Shown here in pieces: positions 1-8,747 of a DNA stretch of 64,000 nucleotides. The notes under the pieces are model-generated. The model did no database searches, was not told the DNA's origin, and worked only from the letters and a program-made list of their open reading frames with translations. The stretch is taken from NCBI GenBank assembly GCA_035283685.1, contig DATETJ010000010.1, positions 1-64,000 of the forward strand. Direction: 5' to 3'. Source of the stretch: Candidatus Bathyarchaeia archaeon (lineage in GTDB: Archaea; Thermoproteota; Bathyarchaeia; Bathyarchaeales; Bathyarchaeaceae). Position 1 is the stretch's first letter. The number at the start of each line of letters is the position of its first letter. Position numbers and translations under genes: made by a program.

Positions 1-87
1 CCAACCCATATTGTTGGCTGCTCTAAGCTTAGCTCACGTTTCATTCGATTTTTCGCCTTGGACGATATCATGTTTCCTCCCGTTCCT

Positions 88-273
88 TCAGTCCTTGGTT
101 AAACCATTTACATCCAAATAGTACAATGGAGCTCCTAAGACATAGGCATCAGCTTTATCCACAATCTCATTCAGTTCTCTAGGTGTCTTATGACCTTCAG
201 ACCATTGAGGAATATCATAGTCTATTAAATATATGATCTCTAAAGGATGAAGCTTCCAAGTCTTGATAACCAA
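88..273 (-). pseudogene. NADPH-dependent FMN reductase-like fragment
   Basis: This is a 61-codon remnant on the minus strand. The stretch around IVDKADAYVLGAPLYY resembles the flavodoxin-like core of NADPH-dependent FMN reductases, where an acidic alpha-helix is followed by ADAxVLGxPxYY and a residue run leading to a conserved lysine. The glycine-rich FMN phosphate loop expected at the N-terminus is missing, and the frame stops directly after the VNGLTKD segment, where a complete protein would continue. It lies only about 20 bases downstream of another broken gene, so the area looks like decaying sequence. The family call rests on the motif pattern alone. Confidence 0.4.
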
Positions 274-294
274 TGTGTGTTAGGCTCCAAATTA

Positions 295-882
295 TTATGC
301 AATGAACGTTGTAGGCTTCTGAACTCGTCTAACCTGCTTCATAAACCCTTTATACCATGTTTCCATGTCAGGCAAGATGCTCGGTCCAATCTTTTCCATG
401 GCTTTCTGAAAATTAGCAAGCGTAACCTCTTTTGATTTAACATCTCTACGCAACGCGTGCATAGCAGCCTCACGGCAAAGCGCATCAATATCCGCACCAG
501 AATAACCCTTCGAAGTATTAGCCATATATTCAATGTTCACATCTTTAGCCAGAGGCATGTTTTTCGTGTATAATTTGAAAATCTCCAGCCTTGCTTTTTC
601 ATCAGGCTCAGGAACATAAATCAAACGATCAAACCTACCAGGTCTAAGAACAGCAGGATCAACTATGTCTGGGCGATTGGTCGCAGCAATAATCACCACA
701 TCTTCCAGCGTCATGATTCCATCCATCTCGGTTAGAAGTTGACTAATCACCCGTTCACTAACACCGCTGTCTGCGTAGCCCATTCCACGTCTATGTATCT
801 CGCGCACTGGAAGAAACATCAAAAACTTATGAGGAGATGAGAATGACCGTTGAAAAGCTTTGTAAAATCGCGTCTTCTTCAA
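295..882 (-). pseudogene. Cdc48/VCP-like AAA ATPase, C-terminal remnant
   Basis: The minus-strand reading frame carries the second half of an AAA+ D2 domain of Cdc48/p97: DSGVSERVISQLLTEMDG, then AATNRPDIVDPAVLRPGRFD (sensor 1 and arginine-finger region), then the GYSGADIDALCREAA lid helix. The Walker A loop and the Walker B DEID are absent. Upstream of about residue 30 the frame no longer resembles the family, so the N domain, D1 and the start of D2 are lost. Full-length homologues have over 700 residues; this has at most 195. It could be translated but would lack ATP binding, so I call it a pseudogene. Which ancestral ATPase it came from is inferred. Confidence 0.75.
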
Positions 883-989
883 GGTTCGAAGAGGAAATCC
901 ATATCGCTCCCTTATAAAGCAAAAAAAATCCTGAAGAGAGGTTCTGTTCTATTATTGAGTGCTGTGTTGCAAAATGAGGTTTCTAGCTT

Positions 990-1193
990 CTAGCTTACCT
1001 CTACGAGAAATACCATTCCTTTGGCAGATTTCTTTTTAGTTTTGAAATCTGGAATGGCTTTTGTGGAGGAACTAAGCTGACTATGAGGTCGCATGCATTT
1101 GATTGCTGCCAGTTTCCCGTCTTGCGAAACCCAAACAACACGGGCGCTTCCACCGCATTTCGGACATCTAGAGTGGTCGCCTATCTTAGTCAT
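990..1193 (-). CDS. small zinc-ribbon-like protein
   Basis: A 67-residue protein with an N-terminal CPKC knuckle (Cys10 and Cys13) and a later KCMRPH segment that could supply a third Cys and a His ligand. The layout resembles short archaeal zinc-finger proteins of unknown function. The C-terminal half is basic (KTKKKSAKG) and could contact nucleic acid. No signal peptide or membrane segment is visible. It sits between two gene remnants and has no clear operon partner. I do not recognise a named family. Confidence 0.5.
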   Translation of the reverse strand: MTKIGDHSRCPKCGGSARVVWVSQDGKLAAIKCMRPHSQLSSSTKAIPDFKTKKKSAKGMVFLVEVS

Positions 1194-1283
1194 CTCTGAT
1201 GTTCACGCTCTTTTATAAAAAGAGCAATCTCACTGATAAATCCGTTCTATTGCCATCTCCGCGGGAGCCTTTCCTTTAAGGCT

Positions 1284-1598
1284 TTGATTGGGTCTCACAC
1301 GCGCGCTAATCTTTTTAGCGGCGAAACGCGTATTAATAAACAAAGGCGTTTTCAAGCCAAAATTCACTACATTCTTGTAGCGAAAACTTCAGGCAAGGTA
1401 TTGTCAGAATTGTCCACAAAACCTCGAGTTCCAGAATACGAACCAAGAATAAGCCAAACAGTCGAACAACTGCAACTACTAGACCCTGATCTCGTGGCAC
1501 CTTCCCACTGTATCGGCTGGAGAGGAACCCACGCCATGGCTGAAGCACTCCCGCATGCCTTCGTCTGGAACAGTGTTGGAAACCTTTACCGATTTTGA
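1284..1598 (+). pseudogene. metallo-beta-lactamase-fold hydrolase, C-terminal remnant
   Basis: Only the last 45 or so residues look like a real protein. The stretch LLDPDLVAPSHCIGWRG followed by FVWNSVGNLYRF matches the C-terminal end of archaeal MBL-fold enzymes of the dihydropterin/RFA-P synthase-like group, which close with a PSHCTGW and NSVG pattern. The residues before this (the first 50 or so) do not resemble the fold, and the HxHxDH zinc motif is missing. I read this as a truncated gene. Together with the fragments at 88-882 it suggests the left end of the window is a zone of gene loss. Confidence 0.55.
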
Positions 1599-1917
1599 AA
1601 AGTGATTCTGCAAAACGATACCAACAATCGTCTGTTTAAAACCTCAAAAAAAGGCTCGCTTTATCTTGGAAATTTGCAGCACGATGTATCCTTGGACGCA
1701 AAAGAAAAACGCAAAAAGGGTTGGGGAGCCATAAACTAGTTAACATGTGACAGAAGCTCTAAGACAAACTGGAGACCTGAATCGCGATTGCTTCTATTCC
1801 GAAAAAGATCATAGCGCCTCTTACCGGTAAACTGGTGTTCAAATTGCAGCCCCCACTTACAAAGCCCCTAAATTAAGCTTTTTCCAGTCAAAATAACTCC
1901 TAAATCAGCCTAATTTC
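1599..1917. other. unassigned intergenic stretch
   Basis: About 320 bases without a convincing gene on either strand. I see no tRNA fold, long repeat or strong promoter in it. It separates the MBL remnant from the tRNA-Leu gene and may contain further degraded coding sequence. Confidence 0.4.
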
Positions 1918-2005
1918 TGGTGCGGGGGGTGGGATTTGAACCCACGAACCCCTGCGGGATAGCCGCCTCAGGGCTACGCCTTTGGCCATGCTTGGCAACC
2001 CCCGC
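1918..2005 (-). tRNA. tRNA-Leu (anticodon GAG), CCA encoded
   Basis: Read on the minus strand, a 7-bp acceptor (GCGGGGG with CCCCCGC) encloses a D arm, an anticodon arm with stem TAGCC/GGCTA and loop CTGAGGC, a long class II variable arm and a T arm with loop TTCAAAT. The anticodon GAG reads CTC leucine codons, and the long variable arm agrees with tRNA-Leu. The body is 85 nt and the CCA end is encoded directly after discriminator A. No intron is needed to fold it. Confidence 0.95.
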
Positions 2006-2084
2006 TTACTAATGCGACTAACTGATTCTTTCAACACTTTCAGTTAAATGTTACCCGTGTCCAGCGATGCCAAATTCTGCAGAA

Positions 2085-2500
2085 ACATTGTGAGCTTGCG
2101 TGTTCAACTACAGCATCCAAGCTACTGCTATCTGGATGATGATGTCACTAGAGCGCAGTTTGACGACGACGCCCACACAGCCAATCAAGCACATTCAAAA
2201 AGAGTCGGTATTATTACTGTTTCTAAGCAGAAGTTAACGACACATAAAACAGAAACCAGCTTCGCAATGCCATTGTTGACGAAGCCACGCCTAAACCTGA
2301 CGCAAGACAGGGCGCAAACAGAACCCAGAGCACCATACAAGAACCCAAACAGACCCCAAAATACAAAGCTCAAACTTGTTGATGTCACCCGGAACACTCT
2401 GACGATGACATCCATACAGCCTCTGCCGCAGTCGCAACATGGTAGAAGAAGGCTAAAGGGAATTGGCGCCTTCTTCTTCTGAAATTTCCATTCCCGCAGG
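2085..2500 (+). repeat. dispersed hairpin repeat, copy A
   Basis: This intergenic stretch shares long similarity with 51119-51410 (colinear from about 2208 to 2497) and with 14034-14474 read in reverse. Shared blocks are a GTATTATTACTG motif, a GATGTCAC...GGAACACTCTGACGA block present twice here (near 2140 and 2390), and a terminal hairpin whose 10-bp arms are AGAAGAAGGC at 2444-2453 and GCCTTCTTCT at 2468-2477. The hairpin is followed by a conserved GAAATTTC and a TTCCCGCAG. It lies between tRNA-Leu and the end of the Lrp-type gene. Open frames across it on both strands are probably accidental. Confidence 0.8.
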
Positions 2501-2602
2501 GCATCAGCCATAACCACAGACACTATGCACTCGCATTTCAGCAACAACTCCACGCCAAACAATGAGTGACGCGGAAAAAAAATATTCAGAGAAACTTGAG
2601 CC

Positions 2603-3070
2603 TCACACAAGCCGGAAGTCCTCTTTGATTGTAGTCAACACAACGTGCGTGTTGCTTCTCTCAACGTATGGCAAGGCTAACAAACGCTTTGCGAAAGCAC
2701 TCAGATCCTCACGACTCTTGAACTTAGCTATGACAAACGCGTCAGTCAAGCCCGTGACATCATACACGGCGCAAACGTTGGGCATACGCGCGATTTCGTT
2801 CTCCATTTCCAGTAAGCGTCCTTTCGACACTGTGATTTCAATTAGCGCAGTCAACATGTAACCCAGTTTTTCATGTTCCACCACCGCGGAGTAACCTCTG
2901 ACAATACCATCCTTTTCCATTTTCTTGATCCGCGTGAGTACAGTGCCAATGGATACACCCACGCTCTTTGAGATCTGCCGCGAGGAAAGCCTTGCATCAG
3001 AGATCAAGTTTTTCAGAATCTTGACATCTGTCTCATCCATAACCATGCAGCTATCACCTCCATTTGACAT
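2603..3070 (-). CDS. Lrp/AsnC family transcriptional regulator
   Basis: A 155-residue two-domain protein typical of archaeal Lrp/AsnC regulators. The N-terminal winged helix-turn-helix reads DETDVKILKNLISDARLSSR then ISKSVGVSIGTVLTRIKKME. The C-terminal RAM domain runs from about residue 65, with the YDVTGLTDAFVIAKFKS segment that forms the effector-binding and oligomer surface. Starts at Met9 or Met11 are also possible and would remove a short polar tail that is unusual for the family. It is transcribed away from glnA across a 120-bp intergenic region, so control of glutamine synthetase by nitrogen or amino acid status is a reasonable inference, though the target is not shown by sequence. 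Confidence 0.9.
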   Translation of the reverse strand: MSNGGDSCMVMDETDVKILKNLISDARLSSRQISKSVGVSIGTVLTRIKKMEKDGIVRGYSAVVEHEKLGYMLTALIEITVSKGRLLEMENEIARMPNVCAVYDVTGLTDAFVIAKFKSREDLSAFAKRLLALPYVERSNTHVVLTTIKEDFRLV

Positions 3071-3125
3071 TCATTCGGTCAGCTGCGGTTTTTTTCAACA
3101 TTTGCACTCTAAACCTGTGAAAATC

Positions 3126-3133
3126 TTTATATT
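3126..3133 (+). promoter_or_regulatory. TATA box for glnA
   Basis: TTTATATT lies in the gap between the divergent Lrp-type gene and glnA. Initiation about 25 bases downstream would leave a leader of roughly 30-35 nt before the glnA start, which has an AGAGGA-type ribosome site. The position in a divergent gap also puts it in reach of the neighbouring regulator. Confidence 0.55.
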
Positions 3134-3191
3134 CTATCAGCAAATAAATCTTTCTATTAACACTGAAACTTGCGGATAGAGAGGAATATGA

Positions 3192-4586
3192 ATGAACGGT
3201 CAAGACTTCAAAGCACGAGAAAACATGGCTGTTTGCCTATCTCTCATCAAACACGCCGACCACATAATGCTACACTTTGTAGACTTGCTGGGAGCCTTGA
3301 AAGGCCGAACAGTGCCCGCGCAAGAGGCAGAATCCGTTCTCAGAGACGGAGTAGGCTTCGACGGCTCCTCGATTCCAGGCTATCTCAGCATTCACGAGAG
3401 CGACATGGTCATGAAACCCGACATCTCCACATTTGCGGTCCTGCCTCGCTACTTCTATGACAAAGCAGTTGTAAGCTTCCTATGCGACACGTACTTACCT
3501 GACGGGAGACGTTTCGAAGGCGACTCGCGATACATCTGCTCAAAAAAGGCTGAAGAGGCACGAAGCCATGGCTACGAGCCTACAGCCGCTGCGGAACTCG
3601 AATTCTACCTAGTCGAAAAGGACACAAGCCGAGAGCTTCGACCTGTAGAACATAGAGTCAAAGAAAACCCGAGATATTTCGACATAGCGCCAAACAGAGA
3701 CATTACGGAACCTTACCGCATGGACCTGAGTGATACACTGTCATCAATGGGCATCGTTGTCGAGCGACAACACCACGAAGTCGGCTCAGCACAAAACGAA
3801 ATCACGTTCCAATACTCCAACCCGATTACTACAGCGGACAACATAACCCGCTACAAGCTAGCAGCCAAAGCAGTCGCCGATCGAAAATACAACTGGACAG
3901 CCACATTCATGCCAAAACCATTATTCGGCAAAGCTGGAAACGGCATGCACGTACACTTAGGCTTGTTCTCAACAAAAACGGGCAAGAACCTATTCTACGA
4001 TCCAGAAGGATACGCTTGCCTTTCACAAGCCTGCAGATACTTCATAGGCGGCGTGCTCGAGCACGCACGAGCATTGTCAGCGATTGCCGCTCCTACAGTC
4101 AACAGTTACAAACGACTGGTACCCGGCTATGAGGCGCCTGTGTACTTGGCATGGAGCAGAAAAAACCGCTCAGCCCTAGTTAGAGTGCCCGAGTATTTTC
4201 CAGGCAAAGAGAATGAGGCTCGTATAGAATACAGAAGTCCAGATCCCTTGTGCAACCCATACCTAGCTTACACGGTTCTTTTTGAAGCAGGCTTAGAAGG
4301 AATAAAAAAGAAAACCGAACCAGGTGACCCTGTTGATGAAAACGTCTACCACCTAACAGAGTCACGACGAAAGCAACTGGGAATAAAGACTCTGCCAGCA
4401 ACGCTCAAAGAAGCGTTGGACGAATGGAACAACGATGACATATGCATCAGAGCGCTTGGCAGAGAAAACGCCGAGAAATACAGGAGACTAAAGATGGAAG
4501 AATGGCGCGAGTACCAATTGGCTGCAAAGCCCGCAACTACCAGCAAGGTAACAAAATGGGAAGTGCAAAAATATCTCTTAGCATAG
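3192..4586 (+). CDS. glnA: glutamine synthetase type I
   Basis: Makes glutamine from glutamate, ammonia and ATP in the cytoplasm. The 464-residue protein has the GSI beta-grasp N-terminal domain with GFDGSSI at 55-61 and the catalytic domain with metal ligands in AELEF (Glu135, Glu137), HHEVGSAQNE (Glu196, Glu203) and the MHVHLG loop (His253). NSYKRLVPGYEAP follows, then the EARIEYRSPDP segment. I see no match to the NLYDLPPEE loop that carries the adenylylated tyrosine in enteric bacteria, so control is probably by feedback or transcription. The start follows an AGAGGA ribosome site and agrees with family length. guaA, another glutamine user, follows 196 bases downstream. Confidence 0.97.
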   Translation: MNGQDFKARENMAVCLSLIKHADHIMLHFVDLLGALKGRTVPAQEAESVLRDGVGFDGSSIPGYLSIHESDMVMKPDISTFAVLPRYFYDKAVVSFLCDTYLPDGRRFEGDSRYICSKKAEEARSHGYEPTAAAELEFYLVEKDTSRELRPVEHRVKENPRYFDIAPNRDITEPYRMDLSDTLSSMGIVVERQHHEVGSAQNEITFQYSNPITTADNITRYKLAAKAVADRKYNWTATFMPKPLFGKAGNGMHVHLGLFSTKTGKNLFYDPEGYACLSQACRYFIGGVLEHARALSAIAAPTVNSYKRLVPGYEAPVYLAWSRKNRSALVRVPEYFPGKENEARIEYRSPDPLCNPYLAYTVLFEAGLEGIKKKTEPGDPVDENVYHLTESRRKQLGIKTLPATLKEALDEWNNDDICIRALGRENAEKYRRLKMEEWREYQLAAKPATTSKVTKWEVQKYLLA

Positions 4587-4782
4587 GAGCGACACAGTTG
4601 AACCGCAAAAGACGCAAGAAAACCGGCAGATTGGCAGGTTCTGAACTGCGCATGATGTGGGAATTCGAAAGCTACACTAGAGAACGACTGAGAGCGCTGG
4701 GCATAATTCAGTAAAACGCAAAGCATATTACATCTTCTTTGAGTAGTCGTGTAGACCCTCCAAACCCACAAGGCTTCAAAAG

Positions 4783-6327
4783 ATGAGATACGACACAGTT
4801 CTTGTCCTTGATTTCGGCGGGCAATACTGCCATCTGATAGGCAGAAGAGTGCGTGAGCGAAGTGTCTATTCGGAAATCGTGCCACAAGACATTACTCCGA
4901 AAGAAATCAAGGCATTAGGCGAAAAAGTCAACGTTAAAGGCTTGATTCTTTCTGGCGGACCAGACAGCGTCTACCAAAAAGACGCGCCGAGGTGCAACCC
5001 AAGCATATTAGAGTTGAACCTGCCCATTTTGGGCTTGTGCTATGGTCATCAACTCATCGCACAAATGGTTGGCGGAAAGGTGGAACCTGCCCAACACAAA
5101 GAATATGGCGTCGCCACAGCAGTTATTGACAAGCCTCTAGGCGTGCTGAAGGAATTGGGACCAAAAGAAAAAGTGTGGATGAGCCACGGAGACACAGTCT
5201 TCGCAATGCCTGAAGACTACGTGATTCTGGCACGTTCAGAAAACTCCCCGGTCGCAGCATTCGGAAATGAAGTAAAGCGCGTGTACGGGTTACAGTGGCA
5301 TCCCGAAGTGATCCACACAGAACACGGCAGCCAGATGTTGGGCAACTTCCTATTTGAAGTATGCAAATGTGAGCCTAACTGGCAGATGAAGGATTTCATT
5401 AAGGCTTCGGTTGAAGAGATAAAGCAAAATGCCAATGAGGGCAAGGCAATAGTGGCACTCAGCGGTGGCATAGATTCGAGCACTGCCACAGCTTTGACTG
5501 CGCAAGCTTTGGGCAAGAACTTGACAGCAGTATTTGTAGACCACGGCTTCATGAGGGCTGGGGAACCCGAATTCGTTGAAAGAACCTTTGGCGACATCGG
5601 CATCGATTTCGTCTCTGTAAATGCCCATGAACAGTTTTTGCGGAAGCTGAAAGGTATCACTGACCCTGAGGAGAAACGAAAGATTATAGGCCGAGAATTC
5701 GTGCGAGTTTTTGAAGTTCAAGCTCGAAAAGTGGGCGCTGAGTATCTAGTTCAGGGCACGATATATCCAGACCGCATCGAATCAGGGTTCCGCAAGCACT
5801 CTGACAAGATCAAAACTCACCACAATGTAGCGGGCCTACCCACGAAAATAGGGTTCAAAAGCGTGATTGAACCATTACGAGATCTTTACAAGGACGAAGT
5901 CAGAAAAGTCGCTGAGCAGTTGAAGTTGCCACGGGAAATTGCTTGGCGCCAACCGTTTCCAGGTCCAGGTCTGGCTGTGCGCGTGACTGGCGAAATTACA
6001 GCCGAGAAAGTCGAGGTTCTGCGCAAGGCTGACAAAATAGTAACAGACGAATTTGAGAAAGCGCACTTGCAAGACAGTTTGTGGCAGTACTTTGCGGTTC
6101 TGACTGAAACAAAGTCCACAGGCGTGAAGGGCGACGCTCGAGCATACGGCTATACTGTTGCTGTTAGAGCAGTTGAAAGCCGAGAAGCCATGACTGCCTG
6201 CTTTGCACGCATTCCCTATGACGTTCTGGAGAGAATCTCGACAAGAATAACGAACGAAATTCCGCAAATCGTGAGAGTTGTTTACGACATCACCCACAAA
6301 CCGCCAGCAACGATAGAATGGGAGTAG
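4783..6327 (+). CDS. guaA: GMP synthase (glutamine-hydrolysing), single chain
   Basis: Converts XMP to GMP using ATP and glutamine. The first 200 or so residues form the class I glutamine amidotransferase with the nucleophile in GLCYGHQL (Cys86) and the HPEVIHTE dyad (His173, Glu175). The ATP pyrophosphatase domain follows with the PP-loop SGGIDSS at 227-233, and the C-terminal dimerisation domain ends in TIEWE as is usual. All 514 residues are in one frame. Many Euryarchaeota split this enzyme into two genes; the fused form agrees with a TACK assignment. It sits downstream of glnA on the same strand, so co-expression is possible. Confidence 0.97.
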   Translation: MRYDTVLVLDFGGQYCHLIGRRVRERSVYSEIVPQDITPKEIKALGEKVNVKGLILSGGPDSVYQKDAPRCNPSILELNLPILGLCYGHQLIAQMVGGKVEPAQHKEYGVATAVIDKPLGVLKELGPKEKVWMSHGDTVFAMPEDYVILARSENSPVAAFGNEVKRVYGLQWHPEVIHTEHGSQMLGNFLFEVCKCEPNWQMKDFIKASVEEIKQNANEGKAIVALSGGIDSSTATALTAQALGKNLTAVFVDHGFMRAGEPEFVERTFGDIGIDFVSVNAHEQFLRKLKGITDPEEKRKIIGREFVRVFEVQARKVGAEYLVQGTIYPDRIESGFRKHSDKIKTHHNVAGLPTKIGFKSVIEPLRDLYKDEVRKVAEQLKLPREIAWRQPFPGPGLAVRVTGEITAEKVEVLRKADKIVTDEFEKAHLQDSLWQYFAVLTETKSTGVKGDARAYGYTVAVRAVESREAMTACFARIPYDVLERISTRITNEIPQIVRVVYDITHKPPATIEWE

Positions 6328-6424
6328 CTTCTGAAGCAAAGCACCATGTGGCGCACCAGATCTTTCATAAAAGCTTTAATGAATAGCATTGAAAAGTAGA
6401 TCATCTGCACCAAGGGATCATCGC

Positions 6425-7519
6425 GTGAAGGCTGTAATCATTGCAGGTGGCTTTGGAACTCGACTCCGCCCATTAAGCTGCACTCGCCCAAAGCATCTTT
6501 TCCCAATAGGTGGCAAACCGCTTTTAGACTGGACCCTTGAGCGGCTAGCAGACGCTGGCGTAACAGAAATTGTATTCGCAGTCAACTACATGTCTGGAGC
6601 CTTTGTCAGGCAATATGGAAAATCTGCCTACGGCACGAAAACCCATTACTGCCGCGAATCAAAGCCTCTTGGAACAGGCGGTTGCGTCAAAAACGCCGAA
6701 AGGATCATTGGACACAATGAGTCTTTCCTCCTTCTGAACGGCGACATTCTCTCAAAAATAGATTACGCGGATCTTCTTGCTCAGCATACAAGGAACGGGG
6801 GCATAGCAACGATCGCTCTACATCGAGTTGACGACCCGTCTCGATATGGCGTTGTTGAACTCGCTGACAAAAACCGCGTCAAACGCTTTGTCGAGAAACC
6901 GCCGCATGGAAAAGCTCCTAGCAACCTCATTAACGCAGGCGTCTATGCCCTGAGCACCAAAATTCTTGATTACATACCGAGCAAGCGGCGCGTCTCTATT
7001 GAGCGTGAAGTTTTTCCAGCTTTGGCTCGCGACAACGAATTGTTCGGTTATGAATTCAGTGGACCGTGGATCGACATTGGCGAACCAGCTGATTTCCTGA
7101 AGGGCAATAGGCTTCTACTCGATTCTGAACTCAAGAAAGGGAGCATCGCAAAGACAGCAAGAGTGGCGAGCACAGCAATAATTAACAATCCCGTGGCCAT
7201 CGGGGAGCGCACAAAGATCGGAGCAAGATCGACAGTTGGTCCCCATGTGACCCTAGGTGAAGGCGTGGCTATTGGAAAAAGCGTCCTAGTCAAGAATTCT
7301 GTCATTTTTCCAAGAACAGTGGTCTCAGATTTTTCGCGTATCAAAGACGCAATCATTGGCGAAGGAGTCTCTGTTGGCAAGCGCGTCAAGATCGTTGAAG
7401 GCTGCCTAATAGGGGACCACGTTACCATTCATGACGGGGTGAAGATTGCCAAGGGCGTTACGCTCTGCCCCCACAAGGAGGTCACCGAAGACACTCGCAT
7501 ATCCAAATGCTTAATGTAG
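6425..7519 (+). CDS. sugar-phosphate nucleotidyltransferase with left-handed beta-helix tail
   Basis: Activates a sugar 1-phosphate to an NDP-sugar. From the GTG start chosen here, the protein is 364 residues and opens with VKAVIIAGGFGTRLRPL, the nucleotide-binding signature; a lysine-bearing FVEKP follows in the middle. From about residue 245 the sequence becomes hexapeptide repeats of a left-handed beta-helix, as in GlmU- and mannose-1-phosphate guanylyltransferase-type enzymes. The GTG is preceded by an AAGGGAT ribosome site; a longer TTG start at 6389 adds residues that the family lacks. It heads the first glycan region. The exact sugar and nucleotide cannot be told from sequence. Confidence 0.9.
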   Translation: MKAVIIAGGFGTRLRPLSCTRPKHLFPIGGKPLLDWTLERLADAGVTEIVFAVNYMSGAFVRQYGKSAYGTKTHYCRESKPLGTGGCVKNAERIIGHNESFLLLNGDILSKIDYADLLAQHTRNGGIATIALHRVDDPSRYGVVELADKNRVKRFVEKPPHGKAPSNLINAGVYALSTKILDYIPSKRRVSIEREVFPALARDNELFGYEFSGPWIDIGEPADFLKGNRLLLDSELKKGSIAKTARVASTAIINNPVAIGERTKIGARSTVGPHVTLGEGVAIGKSVLVKNSVIFPRTVVSDFSRIKDAIIGEGVSVGKRVKIVEGCLIGDHVTIHDGVKIAKGVTLCPHKEVTEDTRISKCLM

Positions 7520-7596
7520 GCGACGCATTTTCCCAACGCTTAATAGTACTATCCTCTTATCTGAGGAACAAGCAAGAAGCGGCGAAGTCGTCACAA

Positions 7597-8664
7597 ATGC
7601 ACGTATTCATTGACATACTCACACCCAAACAGTGCATGCTGTTTGCAGAACTGTCAGAACAACTACGCAGTGAAGGTCACAAAGTCTCTGAGACAACCCG
7701 AGAGTACAGAGAAGTAAACCAACTGTTGAAAATGAAGGGCATCGAAGCCCGCGTTGTGGGGAGACATGGTGGCGCAGCTCTTAAGGATAAACTTGAAGCA
7801 AGCGCCCAACGAACACTTGAGTTGGCTTCAATCGTTGCCGAGTCGCAGCCTGACGTTGTTGTTTCCTTCGCTTCGCCTGAGATGTCCCGAGTAGCCTTTG
7901 GCTTGCATCTTCCCCATGTTTGTCTGAACGATTCGCCTCACTCTGAAGCGGTTGCACGTCTAACCGTTCCGTTTGTCAGCTTGCTATTAACGCCGAAATT
8001 TGTTCCTAAGACGGCTTGGACCAAATTTGGCATCGTACCAAGCAGAATAGTTCAGTACAACGCGATAGACCCGTGGGCTTGGTTGAAAGACTTCAAACCA
8101 GACGAGAAGGTCTTGCGACGACTAGGATTGGTGGCGTCCCAACCTATAGTGGTGTTTCGAGCCGAGGAGTCGTTTGCCAGCTACCTCTTGGGAAGAACAT
8201 CGAAGAATCCAACGTGGACACCATTACTTGAGAATATGCTGGAATCGAATCTAAACCTTCAAGCCGTAGTCTTGCCCCGCTACGAGTCTCAGATCGATTT
8301 CTTAACAGAAAAATTCGGACAACATGCCGTTATATGCAGGTCCACAGTTGATGCCCCCAGCCTACTGTCATATACCTCCGTTTTCGTGGGTGCAGGTGGA
8401 ACCATGACCGCTGAGGCAGCGTTGCTTGGAGTACCCACATTCTCATGTTATCCCGGCAAACCTTTTCTTATTGAAGATTACCTTGTCAAGAAGGGGTTAA
8501 TTATTCGAGAAACAAATTGCATGAGAATCAGAGAGAAGGTTTTGAAGACTTTAGATAACATTGAGACAGTAAGGAAGACGCAGGCGATGAAGGCGAGAAA
8601 ACTAACGAACACTTTTGAAGACCCGATCAAGGCTATTGTAAAAGCCATTGAACAAATGTCGTAG
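7597..8664 (+). CDS. DUF354 family protein (GT-B-like)
   Basis: Archaeal DUF354 proteins have a glycosyltransferase-B-like fold and often sit in sugar-nucleotide or glycan gene clusters; their reaction is not settled. The family start MHVFIDILTPKQ is clear, so I use the ATG at 7597 (355 residues) instead of the ATG at 7507, which overlaps the preceding gene and adds 30 atypical residues. The C-terminal VGAGGTMTAEAALLGVPT motif resembles the nucleotide-sugar-binding loop of GT-B enzymes such as UDP-GlcNAc 2-epimerase. It follows the nucleotidyltransferase closely. A role in handling NDP-sugars for the surface glycan is inferred. Confidence 0.85.
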   Translation: MHVFIDILTPKQCMLFAELSEQLRSEGHKVSETTREYREVNQLLKMKGIEARVVGRHGGAALKDKLEASAQRTLELASIVAESQPDVVVSFASPEMSRVAFGLHLPHVCLNDSPHSEAVARLTVPFVSLLLTPKFVPKTAWTKFGIVPSRIVQYNAIDPWAWLKDFKPDEKVLRRLGLVASQPIVVFRAEESFASYLLGRTSKNPTWTPLLENMLESNLNLQAVVLPRYESQIDFLTEKFGQHAVICRSTVDAPSLLSYTSVFVGAGGTMTAEAALLGVPTFSCYPGKPFLIEDYLVKKGLIIRETNCMRIREKVLKTLDNIETVRKTQAMKARKLTNTFEDPIKAIVKAIEQMS

Positions 8665-8747
8665 AACTAGATTCTCAGAATTTTCGAAACTGTTATACAA
8701 TAGCGACTGAGATACTATACAAAAAACCAATCAAGCATGGTGACATC

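Noticed and set aside
2130-2180. C/D box sRNA in the repeat (ATGATGA then CTGA)
   Set aside because: Box-like words occur in copies A and B, but the spacing differs, the C' and D' boxes are not in place and copy D lacks the C box.
2185-2610. Minus-strand open frame of 141 codons in repeat A, similar to a frame at 51098-51280 on the minus strand
   Set aside because: The likeness follows from the DNA repeat itself. Frames on both strands are alike in the two copies, lengths differ, and no ribosome site or known domain is present.
4346-4885. 179-codon minus-strand frame across glnA and guaA
   Set aside because: It runs antisense to two certain genes and has no family likeness.
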